Source: Polyangium sp. y55x31 (GTDB lineage: Bacteria > Myxococcota_A > Polyangia > Polyangiales > Polyangiaceae). From it: a stretch of DNA of 64,000 bases. The stretch spans positions 1-64,000 of the forward strand of contig NZ_JARZHG010000021.1 in the NCBI RefSeq assembly GCF_029946505.1, given 5' to 3'. The notes under the pieces were generated by a model. It searched no databases and was not told the DNA's origin. It saw only the letters and a program-made list of their open reading frames with translations. The translations under genes were made by a program, and so were the position numbers. Shown one piece after another: positions 11,002 through 19,792 of this stretch; the stretch's first letter is position 1; every line of letters starts with the position of its first letter.

Positions 11002-12678
11002 ATGGCTTTGGATGCGCTCGTGGTGGGGGCGGGCCCCGTGGGGCTCGTGATGGCGGCGGAGCTCTCGCGGCACGGGCTCTCGTGCCGGATCATCGACCAG
11101 GGCGAAGGCCCTTCGATCTGGTCGAAAGCGCAGATCATCCACGCCCGCACCCTCGAATGTTTCCACGACATGGGCGTGATCGACCCCATCCTCGCGCGCG
11201 GCCGGCAGGTCGCGGGGGCGCGCATCCTGTCGCCCACGCTCGAACGTATCGCGCGGGTCGAGATCGGCGGGATCGACTCGCCTTATGCCTTTCTGCTGAG
11301 CCTGTCGCAACGCGAGACCGAGATCGTGCTCGCCGAGCACCTCGAGCGCGCGTACGGCGTGAAGGTCGAGCGCAAGGTCAAGCTCCAGGGTTTTTCGCAG
11401 GACGAGGGCGGCGTGACGGCCGCGCTCGCGGCCGAGGACGGCTGGGTCGAGGAGGTGCGCGTGCCGTATCTGCTCGGCTGCGACGGCTCGCACAGCACCG
11501 TCCGCAAGACGCTCGACCTGCCGTTCGAGGGCTCGACGTACGACGTGCGCCTCATGCAGGCCGACGTCCGCGTCGAGCTCCCGGTCGCCGTGCACGACGA
11601 CGAGATCGCGATTTTCCTCGGGCCGAACGGCATGCTCGGCTTCTTCCCGCTGCCGGGCGAGGGGCGGTATCGCATGCTCACGTTCGTCGACCCGAGCGAC
11701 GATCGCCCCGTCGAACTGGAGACCTTCCAGGCGCTCTTGAAAGAGCGCGGCCCCGCGGGCTCGTCGCTCGGGGATCCGGCGTGGATGATCGACTTCCGCA
11801 TTCATTGTCGCCTCGCGCCGCATTACCGCGTCGGCCGTGTGTTCCTCTCCGGCGACGCGGCGCATATTCACAGCCCGGCGGGCGGGCAGGGGATGAACAT
11901 GGGGATCCAGGACGCGTACAACCTCGCCTGGAAGCTCGCGCTCGTGGCGCGCGGCGTGGGGAGAGACGCGCTCCTCGACTCGTACGAGGCCGAACGGCGG
12001 CCCGTGGCCGCGGAGACGCTCCGCTTCACGGACGTGAGCACGCGCGGCCTCCAGACAGCGCTTTCGCTGAAGAGCCCGCTCACGATCGGGATCAGAAACC
12101 ACCTCATGAACTTCGTGACGAGCCTCGGCTTCGTGAAGGAGCGCGCCGGGCGGACGGTGTCGCAGATCGAGGTCGCTTATCCGAAGAGCCCGATCGTCGG
12201 GCAGGATCAATCGTCCTTGTGGAACATCCGCCTGACTGGCTCGGACGAACGCCCGGGTTTGTCGGACTGGATCCATTTCGGCGACGGACCCGCGCCCGGG
12301 GCGCGCGTGCCGGACATGCCCGTCGGGAGCGACACGCTGCACAACCTCCTCCGCGGCACGCAGCACACGCTGCTCTGCTTCGACGGCGCGGCCGCGACGA
12401 ACGAGGGCTACGAGCGGCTCGGGCGCATCGTGAACGCGGCGCGTGCGCGGCTCGGCGAGCGCGTGCGGGCGTATGTCATCGTCCCGGGAACCGAGGTCCC
12501 CACGGCTTTGCCCGCGGACGTGCCCGTCCTCTCCGATCCGGACGGGGAATTGCACCGGCGCTTCGGCGCGCGCTCCGAGAGCATTTACATGGTGCGGCCC
12601 GACGGGTACGTCGGTTATCGCAGCCAGCCGGCGGACGAGGAAAAACTCGCGGCGTGGCTCGATCGCCTGTTCGTTTGA
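11002..12678 (+). CDS. FAD-dependent aromatic-ring-type monooxygenase
   Basis: The 558-residue enzyme belongs to the PheA/TfdB/MhpA group of class A flavoprotein hydroxylases, which use NAD(P)H and O2 to hydroxylate aromatic or polyketide substrates. The N-terminal Rossmann motif VVGAGPVGL binds the FAD ADP moiety. A DG motif appears in GCDGSHSTVRK (about residue 162), and the GD motif in LSGDAAHIHSPAGGQGMN (about residue 285) binds ribityl. A C-terminal thioredoxin-like domain (about 410-558), ending in VRPDGYVGYR, is typical of the phenol-hydroxylase subgroup. GGAGGGAG precedes the ATG. No biosynthetic cluster surrounds it, so the substrate cannot be named. Confidence 0.85.
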   Translation: MALDALVVGAGPVGLVMAAELSRHGLSCRIIDQGEGPSIWSKAQIIHARTLECFHDMGVIDPILARGRQVAGARILSPTLERIARVEIGGIDSPYAFLLSLSQRETEIVLAEHLERAYGVKVERKVKLQGFSQDEGGVTAALAAEDGWVEEVRVPYLLGCDGSHSTVRKTLDLPFEGSTYDVRLMQADVRVELPVAVHDDEIAIFLGPNGMLGFFPLPGEGRYRMLTFVDPSDDRPVELETFQALLKERGPAGSSLGDPAWMIDFRIHCRLAPHYRVGRVFLSGDAAHIHSPAGGQGMNMGIQDAYNLAWKLALVARGVGRDALLDSYEAERRPVAAETLRFTDVSTRGLQTALSLKSPLTIGIRNHLMNFVTSLGFVKERAGRTVSQIEVAYPKSPIVGQDQSSLWNIRLTGSDERPGLSDWIHFGDGPAPGARVPDMPVGSDTLHNLLRGTQHTLLCFDGAAATNEGYERLGRIVNAARARLGERVRAYVIVPGTEVPTALPADVPVLSDPDGELHRRFGARSESIYMVRPDGYVGYRSQPADEEKLAAWLDRLFV

Positions 12679-12682
12679 GCCT

Positions 12683-13507
12683 CTAGTAACGGACGCCGCG
12701 GTAGAAGATGAACTCGCCGCGGCGCACGCCTTCGGCCTCGGTCTCGAGGACGCCGGGCTCCCAGCGTTTGTCCGTCCAGGTGGGGAAGCAGCGCCCCCCG
12801 TTTGCGAAGAAGCCGTTCCCGCAGCCGTTGGCCGAGGCCGGCAGCGCGTCGGGGCTCACCCAGTGCGTCGAGCCGTTCGTCGGATCGTTCTTCGCCGGAT
12901 CCTTGTCGCGGAGCCTGCGGCAGGCGGCCTCGATCGAGTCCGTCATCTGCTTCGCGAAGAGCCCCGAGGTGCTGTCGGTGATGCCCTGCGCGCGCGTCCC
13001 GATCGATTTGTAATGCGAGATCTCGGAGCTGCTGACCGGCGCGCGCGCGACGCCCTTCGTGCGGTTCATGTACGCGTAGGCCACGGCCGTCTTCGCGTTC
13101 ATGCTGTGCGAGCCCGCCTCGTTGTACACGACGTTCGCCAGGTTCATGAGGCCGTCGCCGTGGCAGGCGCACTCGTTGATCTTGTCGTTCAGGTCCTTCT
13201 TGCGTTGCTTGAGCTCGTCGCCGCGCCGCTTGAGGTTCTCGAGGTTCGGATCACCCTCGGTCGGCCAGCCCTTCTTCTTGTAGGAGGCGATCTTCGAATC
13301 GAGGTTGTTCTGGTTGTTCGTGATGGCCGTGTCGAGCTTCGCGTTGACCGCGGCGATGTCGGCCTTCATCTGCGGGCTCATCGTCTTTTCCGGATCGCAG
13401 GGGCAAGGCTTGACCGCGCTGCCCTCGTCCGGCGACGAGACCTGCTTCGAGTCCGCTTCTCCGTTCGACGAGGCTTTCTCCGGGGTGCCTCCGGCCACGA
13501 ATCCCAT
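12683..13507 (-). CDS. SleB-like cell wall hydrolase without signal peptide
   Basis: The 274-residue product starts at ATG 13507 with AAGGAG nine bases upstream. Residues about 120-225 resemble the SleB/CwlJ hydrolase_2 domain: NVVYNEAG with a likely catalytic Glu near 131, AVAYAYMNR, and a DPTNGSTHW signature near the end. SleB enzymes cleave peptidoglycan glycan strands. The N-terminus is polar with CPCDP and a Lys-rich coiled-coil segment, and lacks any secretion signal, unlike spore SleB. Five bases separate it from the stop of the upstream partner gene. Together these suggest a toxin exported by a contractile (type VI or eCIS) apparatus rather than a housekeeping lysin. That role is inferred. 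Confidence 0.65.
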   Translation of the reverse strand: MGFVAGGTPEKASSNGEADSKQVSSPDEGSAVKPCPCDPEKTMSPQMKADIAAVNAKLDTAITNNQNNLDSKIASYKKKGWPTEGDPNLENLKRRGDELKQRKKDLNDKINECACHGDGLMNLANVVYNEAGSHSMNAKTAVAYAYMNRTKGVARAPVSSSEISHYKSIGTRAQGITDSTSGLFAKQMTDSIEAACRRLRDKDPAKNDPTNGSTHWVSPDALPASANGCGNGFFANGGRCFPTWTDKRWEPGVLETEAEGVRRGEFIFYRGVRY

Positions 13508-13512
13508 CGCAC

Positions 13513-14265
13513 TCACTCCTTGTGCATGAAGCGGAGGATCCGCTCGCAATAAAGACCTGCCTCGCCCACGATCGCCTGCATGTCGCCCCCGCGGAGTTTC
13601 GTGTCCGCCCACGCGAAGAGCGGGTCCGTCGCGAAGCCGTGTCCGAGCAGGCATGCGAGGAGCGCGTAGACGACCGCCCCGCCGCCGCGCAATCCGTGCG
13701 CTTCCGCGAGCCGCGCCCACGTATCGACCGCCCTCGCCTCGCCCGCGGGCCCGAGGTAGCCGAGCCGCTCGGGCGAAAGCGCGCGCGTCTCCCGCAAGAT
13801 CACCTCGCGCATCGCCTCGGGCGAGACGTCCATGGAGAGCACACGCGTGGCGATCGGCTCGAACCGTCGCATCGCCGCGAGCGTGCGCTCCTGGTCGATT
13901 CCGGGCACGGCGCGGAGGTACTCCATCATCGCGTCGTGCAGGCGATCGGCCTTCTGGCCCTGCGTCGGGTGCGCCTCGACGAGCACGGCCTCGGCCCAGG
14001 GAAAGAGCGGGTCGTCGTCGAAGGCGGAGCCGAAAAGGATCATCATCTCCACGAAGAGACGCACCGGCCCCACGCGGGTGAGCCCGCGGCGCGCGGCGCG
14101 CTCGACGCCGAGCCGCGTCACCGCGGCGATCGCGCGCTCCGGCACGATGGCGAAGCAGCCGGGCGAGCGCTCGCCGAGCCTGCGGATCACGTCCCGCTGA
14201 AGCTCCGCGATGCCGACGTCGCGCTCCAGCACCTCGAATTGGTCTTGCCGGATCCAGAAAGCCAT
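13513..14265 (-). CDS. Putative partner of the SleB-like hydrolase, internally duplicated
   Basis: The 250-residue product begins at MAFWIRQDQFEVLERD; the open frame continues upstream without coding character. No signal peptide or membrane helix is present. Two related motifs, LFGSAFDDDPLFPWAEAVL near residue 90 and LLGHGFATDPLFAWADTKL near residue 215, indicate an internal duplication or pseudo-repeat. Proteins of this style occur in myxobacteria beside toxin-like genes, so a chaperone, adaptor or immunity role is possible. I cannot choose between these from sequence. It is the first gene of a two-gene operon and diverges from the SSUH2-like gene by 79 bases. Confidence 0.6.
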   Translation of the reverse strand: MAFWIRQDQFEVLERDVGIAELQRDVIRRLGERSPGCFAIVPERAIAAVTRLGVERAARRGLTRVGPVRLFVEMMILFGSAFDDDPLFPWAEAVLVEAHPTQGQKADRLHDAMMEYLRAVPGIDQERTLAAMRRFEPIATRVLSMDVSPEAMREVILRETRALSPERLGYLGPAGEARAVDTWARLAEAHGLRGGGAVVYALLACLLGHGFATDPLFAWADTKLRGGDMQAIVGEAGLYCERILRFMHKE

Positions 14266-14344
14266 CGTTTGCGAGCGCGTCGACGTTACAGCGATGTCGG
14301 TGCGTTGCCAAGGCGGCTCGGGTAGACTCGGCGTCCCGGACCCG

Positions 14345-15844
14345 ATGCACGACGCTCCCGCCGCGACCTCGCCCACGTCCCCCGACGCGCTCACCCTCGA
14401 AGACGCGCGCCTCTTTCTGGAGCAACACGTACGCACGACGACGTGGGGCCGGCGCGGGCTCGCGGCGCGGCTCGACGTGACCTCGTTCGAGCGGAGCGGC
14501 GCATTCGACGTCGTGTTTCAATCGTACACGGAGACACGCGTCCCGGAGGAGACACACGAGCCGTACAGCGGCGGGCCCGTCGACGGGCGCGAGAACGGGC
14601 GGGCGCCGGGGCCGTGGGAGATTCTCCTGCAAATGCCGCCGCTCTTCACGAAGGAGCACCGCGTCATCGTGCGCGTGCCGCATACCGACGAGGTGCGCAC
14701 CTGCTATCGGTGCACCGGCGCCGGCCGCGTCACGTGCAGCACGTGCAGCGGCGGCGGGCGCGTGACGTGCTCGTCCTGCGGGGGCGACGGCCGGACCACG
14801 GAGACACGCACCATCACGGAGACGGACGCGCAGGGCAATACGTCGACGCGGACCGAGACGTACACGTCGACCTGCTCGGGGTGCTGGGGCAGCGGGCGCG
14901 TGACGTGCTCGACCTGCAACGGCAGCGGCAACGTCACGTGCAGCCCTTGCGCGGGGCTCGGGCGGCTCTGTCATTTCCGGCGTGTCCACGTGTGCTGGTC
15001 GACGCGCACGAATTCGCGGCAAATCGAGAAGACGGATCTCCCGGATGATCTCGTGGGGCTCGCCGGCGGGGACGTGATCCACAGCGAGGAAGAGGCCCGC
15101 ATCGAGCCGGGGCGCGGCGGGGAAGGCGGGGCCGGTCCGTATCGCGGAGCTTTCACGCGGGTGAACGCCGACGTGGAGGCGGCGGCGAACGCGCTCATTG
15201 CTTCGCACGTCTTTCCGGAAAACGAAAAGCTCCACGGTCAGCGCCTCGTGGTGCGCGCGGTGCCCGTGTACGAGGGGCGTTATCGCTGGGGCAAGGAAAC
15301 GCGGAGCTTCTGGGTCTTCGGGACGGACCGGCGGGTGCATGCGCCTCGTTATCCCGTCTCGCCGTGGCGCGTGGGCGGCGCCGTGCTCGGAGGTGTCTCG
15401 GTGCCGGCAGCGCTCGTGGGGGCAAACCTCCTCGGACAAACGGCGCCGCCTCCGCCCCCGGTCCCGGAGCCCCGGGTCGAGGTCGTCTCGCCGCCCGTGT
15501 TGCCCACGCCGCCGCTGCTCCCCGTGCCGCCTCCGCCCCCGCCGGAGCTCGAAAAGGCGAAGGGGCCAAGGCCCAATGTCACGGCCGGAAAAACGGCCGT
15601 CGAGCTGCGGACGGATCCGCCGGGATTGGACGTGTTCGTCGGGGGCAAGAAGCTCGGCGTCTCGCCTTTGTGGATCACGATCCCGTCGAGGGGCGCGGGG
15701 CCGTGCAAGCAGGGAACGTGCGCGCTCGGTCGATGCACGGCGGGGAGCTGCGAGCCGGTCACGAAGGTGGAGGTCCGCGGCGCCGAGGGCGCGCGTATCG
15801 TCGAGGTCGCTCCGTCGGACGGCGAGCTCGTCGAGCTTCGCTGA
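14345..15844 (+). CDS. SSUH2-like protein with CxxCxGxG zinc ribbons and PEGA-type C-terminus
   Basis: The 499-residue product (ATG 14345) resembles the animal SSUH2/SSU-2 family in order of motifs: a domain with YTETRVPEETHEPYSGGPVDG and a PGPWEI step, an HTDEV motif, then DnaJ-like cysteine repeats (CYRCTGAGRVTC, CSTCSGGGRVTC, CSSCGGDGRT, CSGCWGSGRVTC, CSTCNGSGNVTC). These likely bind two or more zinc ions. Near residue 345 a hydrophobic helix follows, then a Pro-rich linker and a PEGA-like domain (about 415-499, VELRTDPPGLDVFVGGKKLGVSP) usually found outside the membrane. The bacterial function is unknown. Fusion of a cytosolic zinc-ribbon domain to an extracytoplasmic PEGA domain is unusual. 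Confidence 0.75.
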   Translation: MHDAPAATSPTSPDALTLEDARLFLEQHVRTTTWGRRGLAARLDVTSFERSGAFDVVFQSYTETRVPEETHEPYSGGPVDGRENGRAPGPWEILLQMPPLFTKEHRVIVRVPHTDEVRTCYRCTGAGRVTCSTCSGGGRVTCSSCGGDGRTTETRTITETDAQGNTSTRTETYTSTCSGCWGSGRVTCSTCNGSGNVTCSPCAGLGRLCHFRRVHVCWSTRTNSRQIEKTDLPDDLVGLAGGDVIHSEEEARIEPGRGGEGGAGPYRGAFTRVNADVEAAANALIASHVFPENEKLHGQRLVVRAVPVYEGRYRWGKETRSFWVFGTDRRVHAPRYPVSPWRVGGAVLGGVSVPAALVGANLLGQTAPPPPPVPEPRVEVVSPPVLPTPPLLPVPPPPPPELEKAKGPRPNVTAGKTAVELRTDPPGLDVFVGGKKLGVSPLWITIPSRGAGPCKQGTCALGRCTAGSCEPVTKVEVRGAEGARIVEVAPSDGELVELR

Positions 15845-16003
15845 GAGGCGTTCGCGGGAGCCTGGTTGCCGGCCTCCGATATTTCGACCTCAAAGCGAGG
15901 TGCGCTGGCCGGGGAGGGACGCTAGAGATACGTGTGGGAGACCGGCTGGGGTCACGCGTGGCGCGCCGGGGGTCGGGCGCCCGCGATCCGGGGGCGGGGG
16001 GCC

Positions 16004-17128
16004 ATGGATCTCTTGTTCTGGTTGGCATTTGCGTTCGTGGCATACACCTATGCCGGATATCCGGTCGGGATCTGGGCTCTGTCCCGATTTCGACACGAGG
16101 AGCCCACGGAGCCGGACGTCGTGGGCGAATGGCCCGCCGTGACCGTGGTGATCGCGGTTCATGACGAAGCGGCGCGGGCCAAGGCCAAGGTCGAGAACCT
16201 CCGCGCGCTCGATTATCCGCAGGGTCGCCTGCGTTTCCTTTTCGTCTCGGATGGGTCGACGGACGCGACGGAGTCCATCCTCGAACGCGAGCCCGACGTG
16301 ACGCTCCTCCGGGTCCCGGAGCGGCGGGGCAAGGCGTACGCATTGAATGTGGCGATGGCCCATGTGGAGACCCCGATCGTCGTGTTCGCGGACGTTCGCC
16401 AGCGGATCGAGCCGCAGGCCTTGCGTCACCTCGTGGCCCGCTTGCTGCAGCCCGGCGTCGGGGCGGTGAGCGGAGAGCTCTTGCACGTCGATCCGAGGAC
16501 GCGGGCCGCGGCGCACATCGGGCTTTACTGGCGATACGAGAAATGGATCCGGAAGGCGGAGAGCCGCTTCGCCTCGACGGTCGGCGTCACGGGCGCGCTG
16601 TATGCGATCCGGCGCGAGGATTACACGCCGCTCGAACCGGGGACGCTGCTCGACGATTTCGAGCAACCGATGCACCTCGCGCGCCGCGGTCGCCGCGTGG
16701 TCTTCGAGCCGCGGGCCATGATGTACGACGAGCTGCAGGAAGACGTGGACGGAGAGCGAAAACGGAAGATTCGCACGCTCACCGGCAATTTCCAGTCGTT
16801 CGCGCGGCACCGGTGGCTGTTCGTGCCGTGGCAGAACCCGCTCTGGGTGCAGTTCGTCTCGCACAAATGGTTCCGGCTCCTCGTGCCTTACGCGCTCGGC
16901 GTGATGTACGTGTCTTCCGTGCTGGCCCCCGGGCCGTTTTACCGGGCCGCGGCGACGCTCCAGGGCGCGTTTTATACGCTCTCCTTCGTGGGCGCGGCCA
17001 TCCCGGCGCTGCGGCGCAGCCGGCTCGTGAGCTTCGCGGAGGTGTTCGTCGAATTGAACCGGGCCTCGGTGCTGGCGCTCCGCAACTACCTCGAAGGTCG
17101 CACCGACGCGCGGTGGGAGAAGACATGA
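16004..17128 (+). CDS. Membrane glycosyltransferase family 2
   Basis: I chose ATG 16004 because the membrane helix starts at once (MDLLFWLAFAFVAYTYAGYPVG); 24 further in-frame residues upstream are unlike coding sequence. The 374-residue protein has the GT-A domain at about 45-270 with FVSDGSTDAT (nucleotide-sugar and metal site), RGKAYALN and a DDF motif that can serve as the acidic catalytic pair, then two or three C-terminal helices. This is the layout of processive, cellulose/hyaluronan/poly-GlcNAc synthase-like enzymes at the inner membrane. Its stop overlaps the deacetylase start (ATGA), so the pair probably makes and trims one surface polysaccharide. Confidence 0.85.
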   Translation: MDLLFWLAFAFVAYTYAGYPVGIWALSRFRHEEPTEPDVVGEWPAVTVVIAVHDEAARAKAKVENLRALDYPQGRLRFLFVSDGSTDATESILEREPDVTLLRVPERRGKAYALNVAMAHVETPIVVFADVRQRIEPQALRHLVARLLQPGVGAVSGELLHVDPRTRAAAHIGLYWRYEKWIRKAESRFASTVGVTGALYAIRREDYTPLEPGTLLDDFEQPMHLARRGRRVVFEPRAMMYDELQEDVDGERKRKIRTLTGNFQSFARHRWLFVPWQNPLWVQFVSHKWFRLLVPYALGVMYVSSVLAPGPFYRAAATLQGAFYTLSFVGAAIPALRRSRLVSFAEVFVELNRASVLALRNYLEGRTDARWEKT

Positions 17129-17925
17129 GCCGACTCGTCGTCCTGATGTATCACGCGCTCTACGAGGGCGAGCGGGAGCTTTTGGCGATCGACGCGGCGG
17201 ATCGTCCGTACGCCGTCTCCGTGGACGCATTCGAGGCGCAGCTCGACATCCTGGCGCGAAAAGGGCTCCCGGTGGCCGACCCTGCCGTGCTTCCCCGAGG
17301 GCTCGATACGAGGAATCGTGTCGTGCTCACGTTCGACGACGGCCACGCGAGCAACCACCGGCACGCTTTGCCGCGCCTCTTGCGGCGGGGGCTCCGTGCT
17401 GCGTTTTTCGTCACGTCCGATTTCATCGGAAAACGTCCGGGATTTTGCGGGTGGTCCGAGCTCCGCGAGATGGCGGACCTCGGCATGTCGATCGGCTCCC
17501 ACGGGCGGACGCATCGATTCCTCGACGACCTGCCGGAGGACGAGGCGCGCGCGGAGCTCCGCGATTCCAAGGCGACGATCGAGGACCACGTGGGCCGCGT
17601 GGTGGAGCAGATCTCGTTCCCCGGCGGCCGATTCCGCCCGCGCGACGTGGAGGCGGGGATCCTGCTCGGTTATCGCGTGTTCCATTCCTCGCGGATCGGC
17701 GCGCACAGGCCGGGGCGTTTGCCCGAGGGCGTGGTGCTCTGCCGGCTCGCGGTTCGTCAGGGCACGTCGCCCCGCGAATTCGAGGCCCTCGCGACCGCAT
17801 CGCCGGCATGGCTCCTCCCGGCCCGCGTGCTCGGCGGGGCGAAGGCGGCGGTGCGTCGGGCCCTGGGGAATGGGCTTTATCACGCGCTGTACGAGCGAAT
17901 GCGGATGGCGGGCGGAGCGGGCTGA
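17125..17925 (+). CDS. Polysaccharide deacetylase (CE4)
   Basis: The 266-residue NodB-type carbohydrate esterase starts at ATG 17125, overlapping the glycosyltransferase stop by four bases. Family motifs are in order: TFDDGHASN (motif 1, catalytic and metal Asp pair), SHGRTHR (motif 2, two zinc-binding His), and FPGGRF (motif 3). It lacks a signal peptide, so it may act on lipid-linked or cytoplasmic-face polymer, or a short hydrophobic N-terminus (RLVVLMYHAL) may be all that is needed. Deacetylation of N-acetylhexosamine units in the product of the linked glycosyltransferase is the natural inference. Confidence 0.85.
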   Translation: MSRLVVLMYHALYEGERELLAIDAADRPYAVSVDAFEAQLDILARKGLPVADPAVLPRGLDTRNRVVLTFDDGHASNHRHALPRLLRRGLRAAFFVTSDFIGKRPGFCGWSELREMADLGMSIGSHGRTHRFLDDLPEDEARAELRDSKATIEDHVGRVVEQISFPGGRFRPRDVEAGILLGYRVFHSSRIGAHRPGRLPEGVVLCRLAVRQGTSPREFEALATASPAWLLPARVLGGAKAAVRRALGNGLYHALYERMRMAGGAG

Positions 17926-17928
17926 AGC

Positions 17929-18951
17929 TCAGGCGACGTGCCGCAGGAGCAGCTCGCTCATCTTGTCGATCGTCGCTTCTCCGATGGCGAGGCCCGCTTC
18001 CCGAACACAGCGCGGCATGCCATAAACGACGCACGACGATTCCGATTCGACGAGGAGCCTCCCGCCCGCCGCGTGAATGGCGCGTGCTCCCGCGAGGCCG
18101 TCGTCGCCCATTCCCGTCAGCACGATGCCGAGCGCGCCGGCGCCGAATGCGTCGGCTGCGCTCCGGAACAGGAGATCCACCGACGGGCGGTGCAAGGCCT
18201 CGATGTGGCCTTCCTCGGTGCACGCATAGGGCCGCCCCGCCCGTCGCTCAACCCGTACGTGCGTGCCTCCACGCGCGAGGATCACGAGGCCGGGGGAGAG
18301 CTCCTGCTCGTCCGTGACCTCCTTGACGGAGACCGCGCTCGCTTCGTCCATGCGACGCGCGAGCGCATCGGTATACCCCGCCGGGATGTGCAGGGCCGCG
18401 ACGACGGGCACCGGAAAATCGCGCGGAAGCGAGGTGAACAGGCGCGTGAGCGCTTGCGGGCCGCCCGTGGAGGCCCCGACGACGACGAGGCTCGTCGAAT
18501 GCAAGGACGGCTGCACGGCCGGCGCTTCCATTTCCGGCGCCATGCTTCGCCGGGTCTGGGCCGCTGCAAGGACGCGGACCACGAGGTCGTTCGATAACTC
18601 GTACAGCCGATCGGTCGCGAGCGAGGTGGGCTTCTGAACCAGATCGACCGCCCCGTACGCGAGCGCTTTCTTGCCGAGCTCACTCTCCGCGTCGGAGATG
18701 CTGACCGCCACGACCGCGGGCGCGCCGGTCGTCGGGAGCGCGCGCAATACGCCGATGCCGTCGAGGTGCGGCATCACCAGGTCGAGCACGACGACGTCGG
18801 GGTGGTGCTCGGCGATCTTTTCGAGCGCGTCGAGCCCATCCCGCGCGATATCGACCACCACGATGCCCGGCTGCTTGCTCAAAACCTCCCGCAAGACCTT
18901 GCGCGCGAAAGCCGAATCGTCGACGACGAGGACCCGGATGGGTGTTCCCAT
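17929..18951 (-). CDS. cheB: Chemotaxis methylesterase CheB
   Basis: The 340-residue protein-glutamate methylesterase removes methyl groups from the chemoreceptor. The N-terminal receiver domain has DD at 11-12 and phospho-acceptor Asp57 (VVVLDLVMP), with the conserved Lys in QKPTS. The C-terminal catalytic domain has GASTGGP (Ser near 160), ALHIPAGYT (His) and GMGDDG (Asp). It is the last gene of the seven-gene chemosensory operon, ten bases after CheR, and is convergent with the deacetylase gene. Confidence 0.95.
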   Translation of the reverse strand: MGTPIRVLVVDDSAFARKVLREVLSKQPGIVVVDIARDGLDALEKIAEHHPDVVVLDLVMPHLDGIGVLRALPTTGAPAVVAVSISDAESELGKKALAYGAVDLVQKPTSLATDRLYELSNDLVVRVLAAAQTRRSMAPEMEAPAVQPSLHSTSLVVVGASTGGPQALTRLFTSLPRDFPVPVVAALHIPAGYTDALARRMDEASAVSVKEVTDEQELSPGLVILARGGTHVRVERRAGRPYACTEEGHIEALHRPSVDLLFRSAADAFGAGALGIVLTGMGDDGLAGARAIHAAGGRLLVESESSCVVYGMPRCVREAGLAIGEATIDKMSELLLRHVA

Positions 18952-18961
18952 GCCGGAGCCC

Positions 18962-19792
18962 TCAGCCTACCTTTCGGTAGACGAAGGCCCCGCCGCGCTC
19001 TTCGCACCGGAGCGCCGTGCCGAGCCGCAAGAGCGACTCCGATACCCCCACGAGCAGGACGCCGTTCGGCACGAGGACCCGCGTGAGCGCGTCGATCACG
19101 CGCCGCGCCGTCGCGTCCTGGAAATAAATGAGTACGTTTCGACAAACGATGGCGTCGAAGCGCCCGAGTTTTTCGATGCCATCTCCGTCGAGCAGATTGA
19201 TGCGACGAAAATCGACGGCTCGGCGGATCTCGTCATTCACCACGATACGTTCGCCATGTCTCTGCATGAAGCGCCAGGCGACGGGCGGGACGTTCACCTG
19301 GCTGCGCAGCGAACGAGGGCCGTATTCGCCCGCCCGCGCCGCCGCGAGGGAGCGCGCGCTCACGTCGCTCGCGACGATCTCCACCCGATCGAGCAAACCA
19401 CGCTCGGCGAGGAGCATGGCCATGCTGTAAGGCTCCTCCCCGGTCGCGCAAGCAGCCGACCAGACCCGGACCGCGCGTGATCCCGAGGCCTCGGCGAGGG
19501 GCACGAGGATCTGACGCACCAAAGCGTCGAGCTGATCGAGCTCGCGGAAGAGATAGGTCTCGCCGACGACGAGGACCTCGGCCAGCGCATCGAGCTCGAC
19601 AGGTCCCGCCGGGTCGTAACGCAGATAATAGTAATAATCGAGCAATGAATCGAACCCCGCCTCGACGGCCCGCGACGCGACCTTGTCGCCGAGCAGGTCC
19701 TTGTCGAGGGGTCCGTAATGGATGCCGAGTTTTTCCTCGATCAAGGCGCTGAGGATGGCGAAGACTTGGGGAGATATCGGCAATCCGCTCAT
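18962..19792 (-). CDS. cheR: Chemoreceptor methyltransferase CheR
   Basis: The 276-residue S-adenosylmethionine-dependent methyltransferase adds methyl groups to receptor glutamates. The start at 19792 makes an ATGA overlap with the upstream HEAT-repeat gene and gives the normal CheR length. An N-terminal helical domain is followed by the SAM-binding segment VWSAACATGEEPYSMAM, with VASDVSA and RNVLIYF further on. There is no C-terminal TPR extension of the FrzF type. The receptor lacks an NWETF-like tail, so binding probably does not use the pentapeptide. Confidence 0.95.
   Translation of the reverse strand: MSGLPISPQVFAILSALIEEKLGIHYGPLDKDLLGDKVASRAVEAGFDSLLDYYYYLRYDPAGPVELDALAEVLVVGETYLFRELDQLDALVRQILVPLAEASGSRAVRVWSAACATGEEPYSMAMLLAERGLLDRVEIVASDVSARSLAAARAGEYGPRSLRSQVNVPPVAWRFMQRHGERIVVNDEIRRAVDFRRINLLDGDGIEKLGRFDAIVCRNVLIYFQDATARRVIDALTRVLVPNGVLLVGVSESLLRLGTALRCEERGGAFVYRKVG

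Noticed and set aside
12683..15439. A single 918-residue minus-strand protein ending in the SleB domain
   Set aside because: Everything before ATG 13507 is a shadow of the partner gene and the SSUH2-like gene; AAGGAG supports the internal start.
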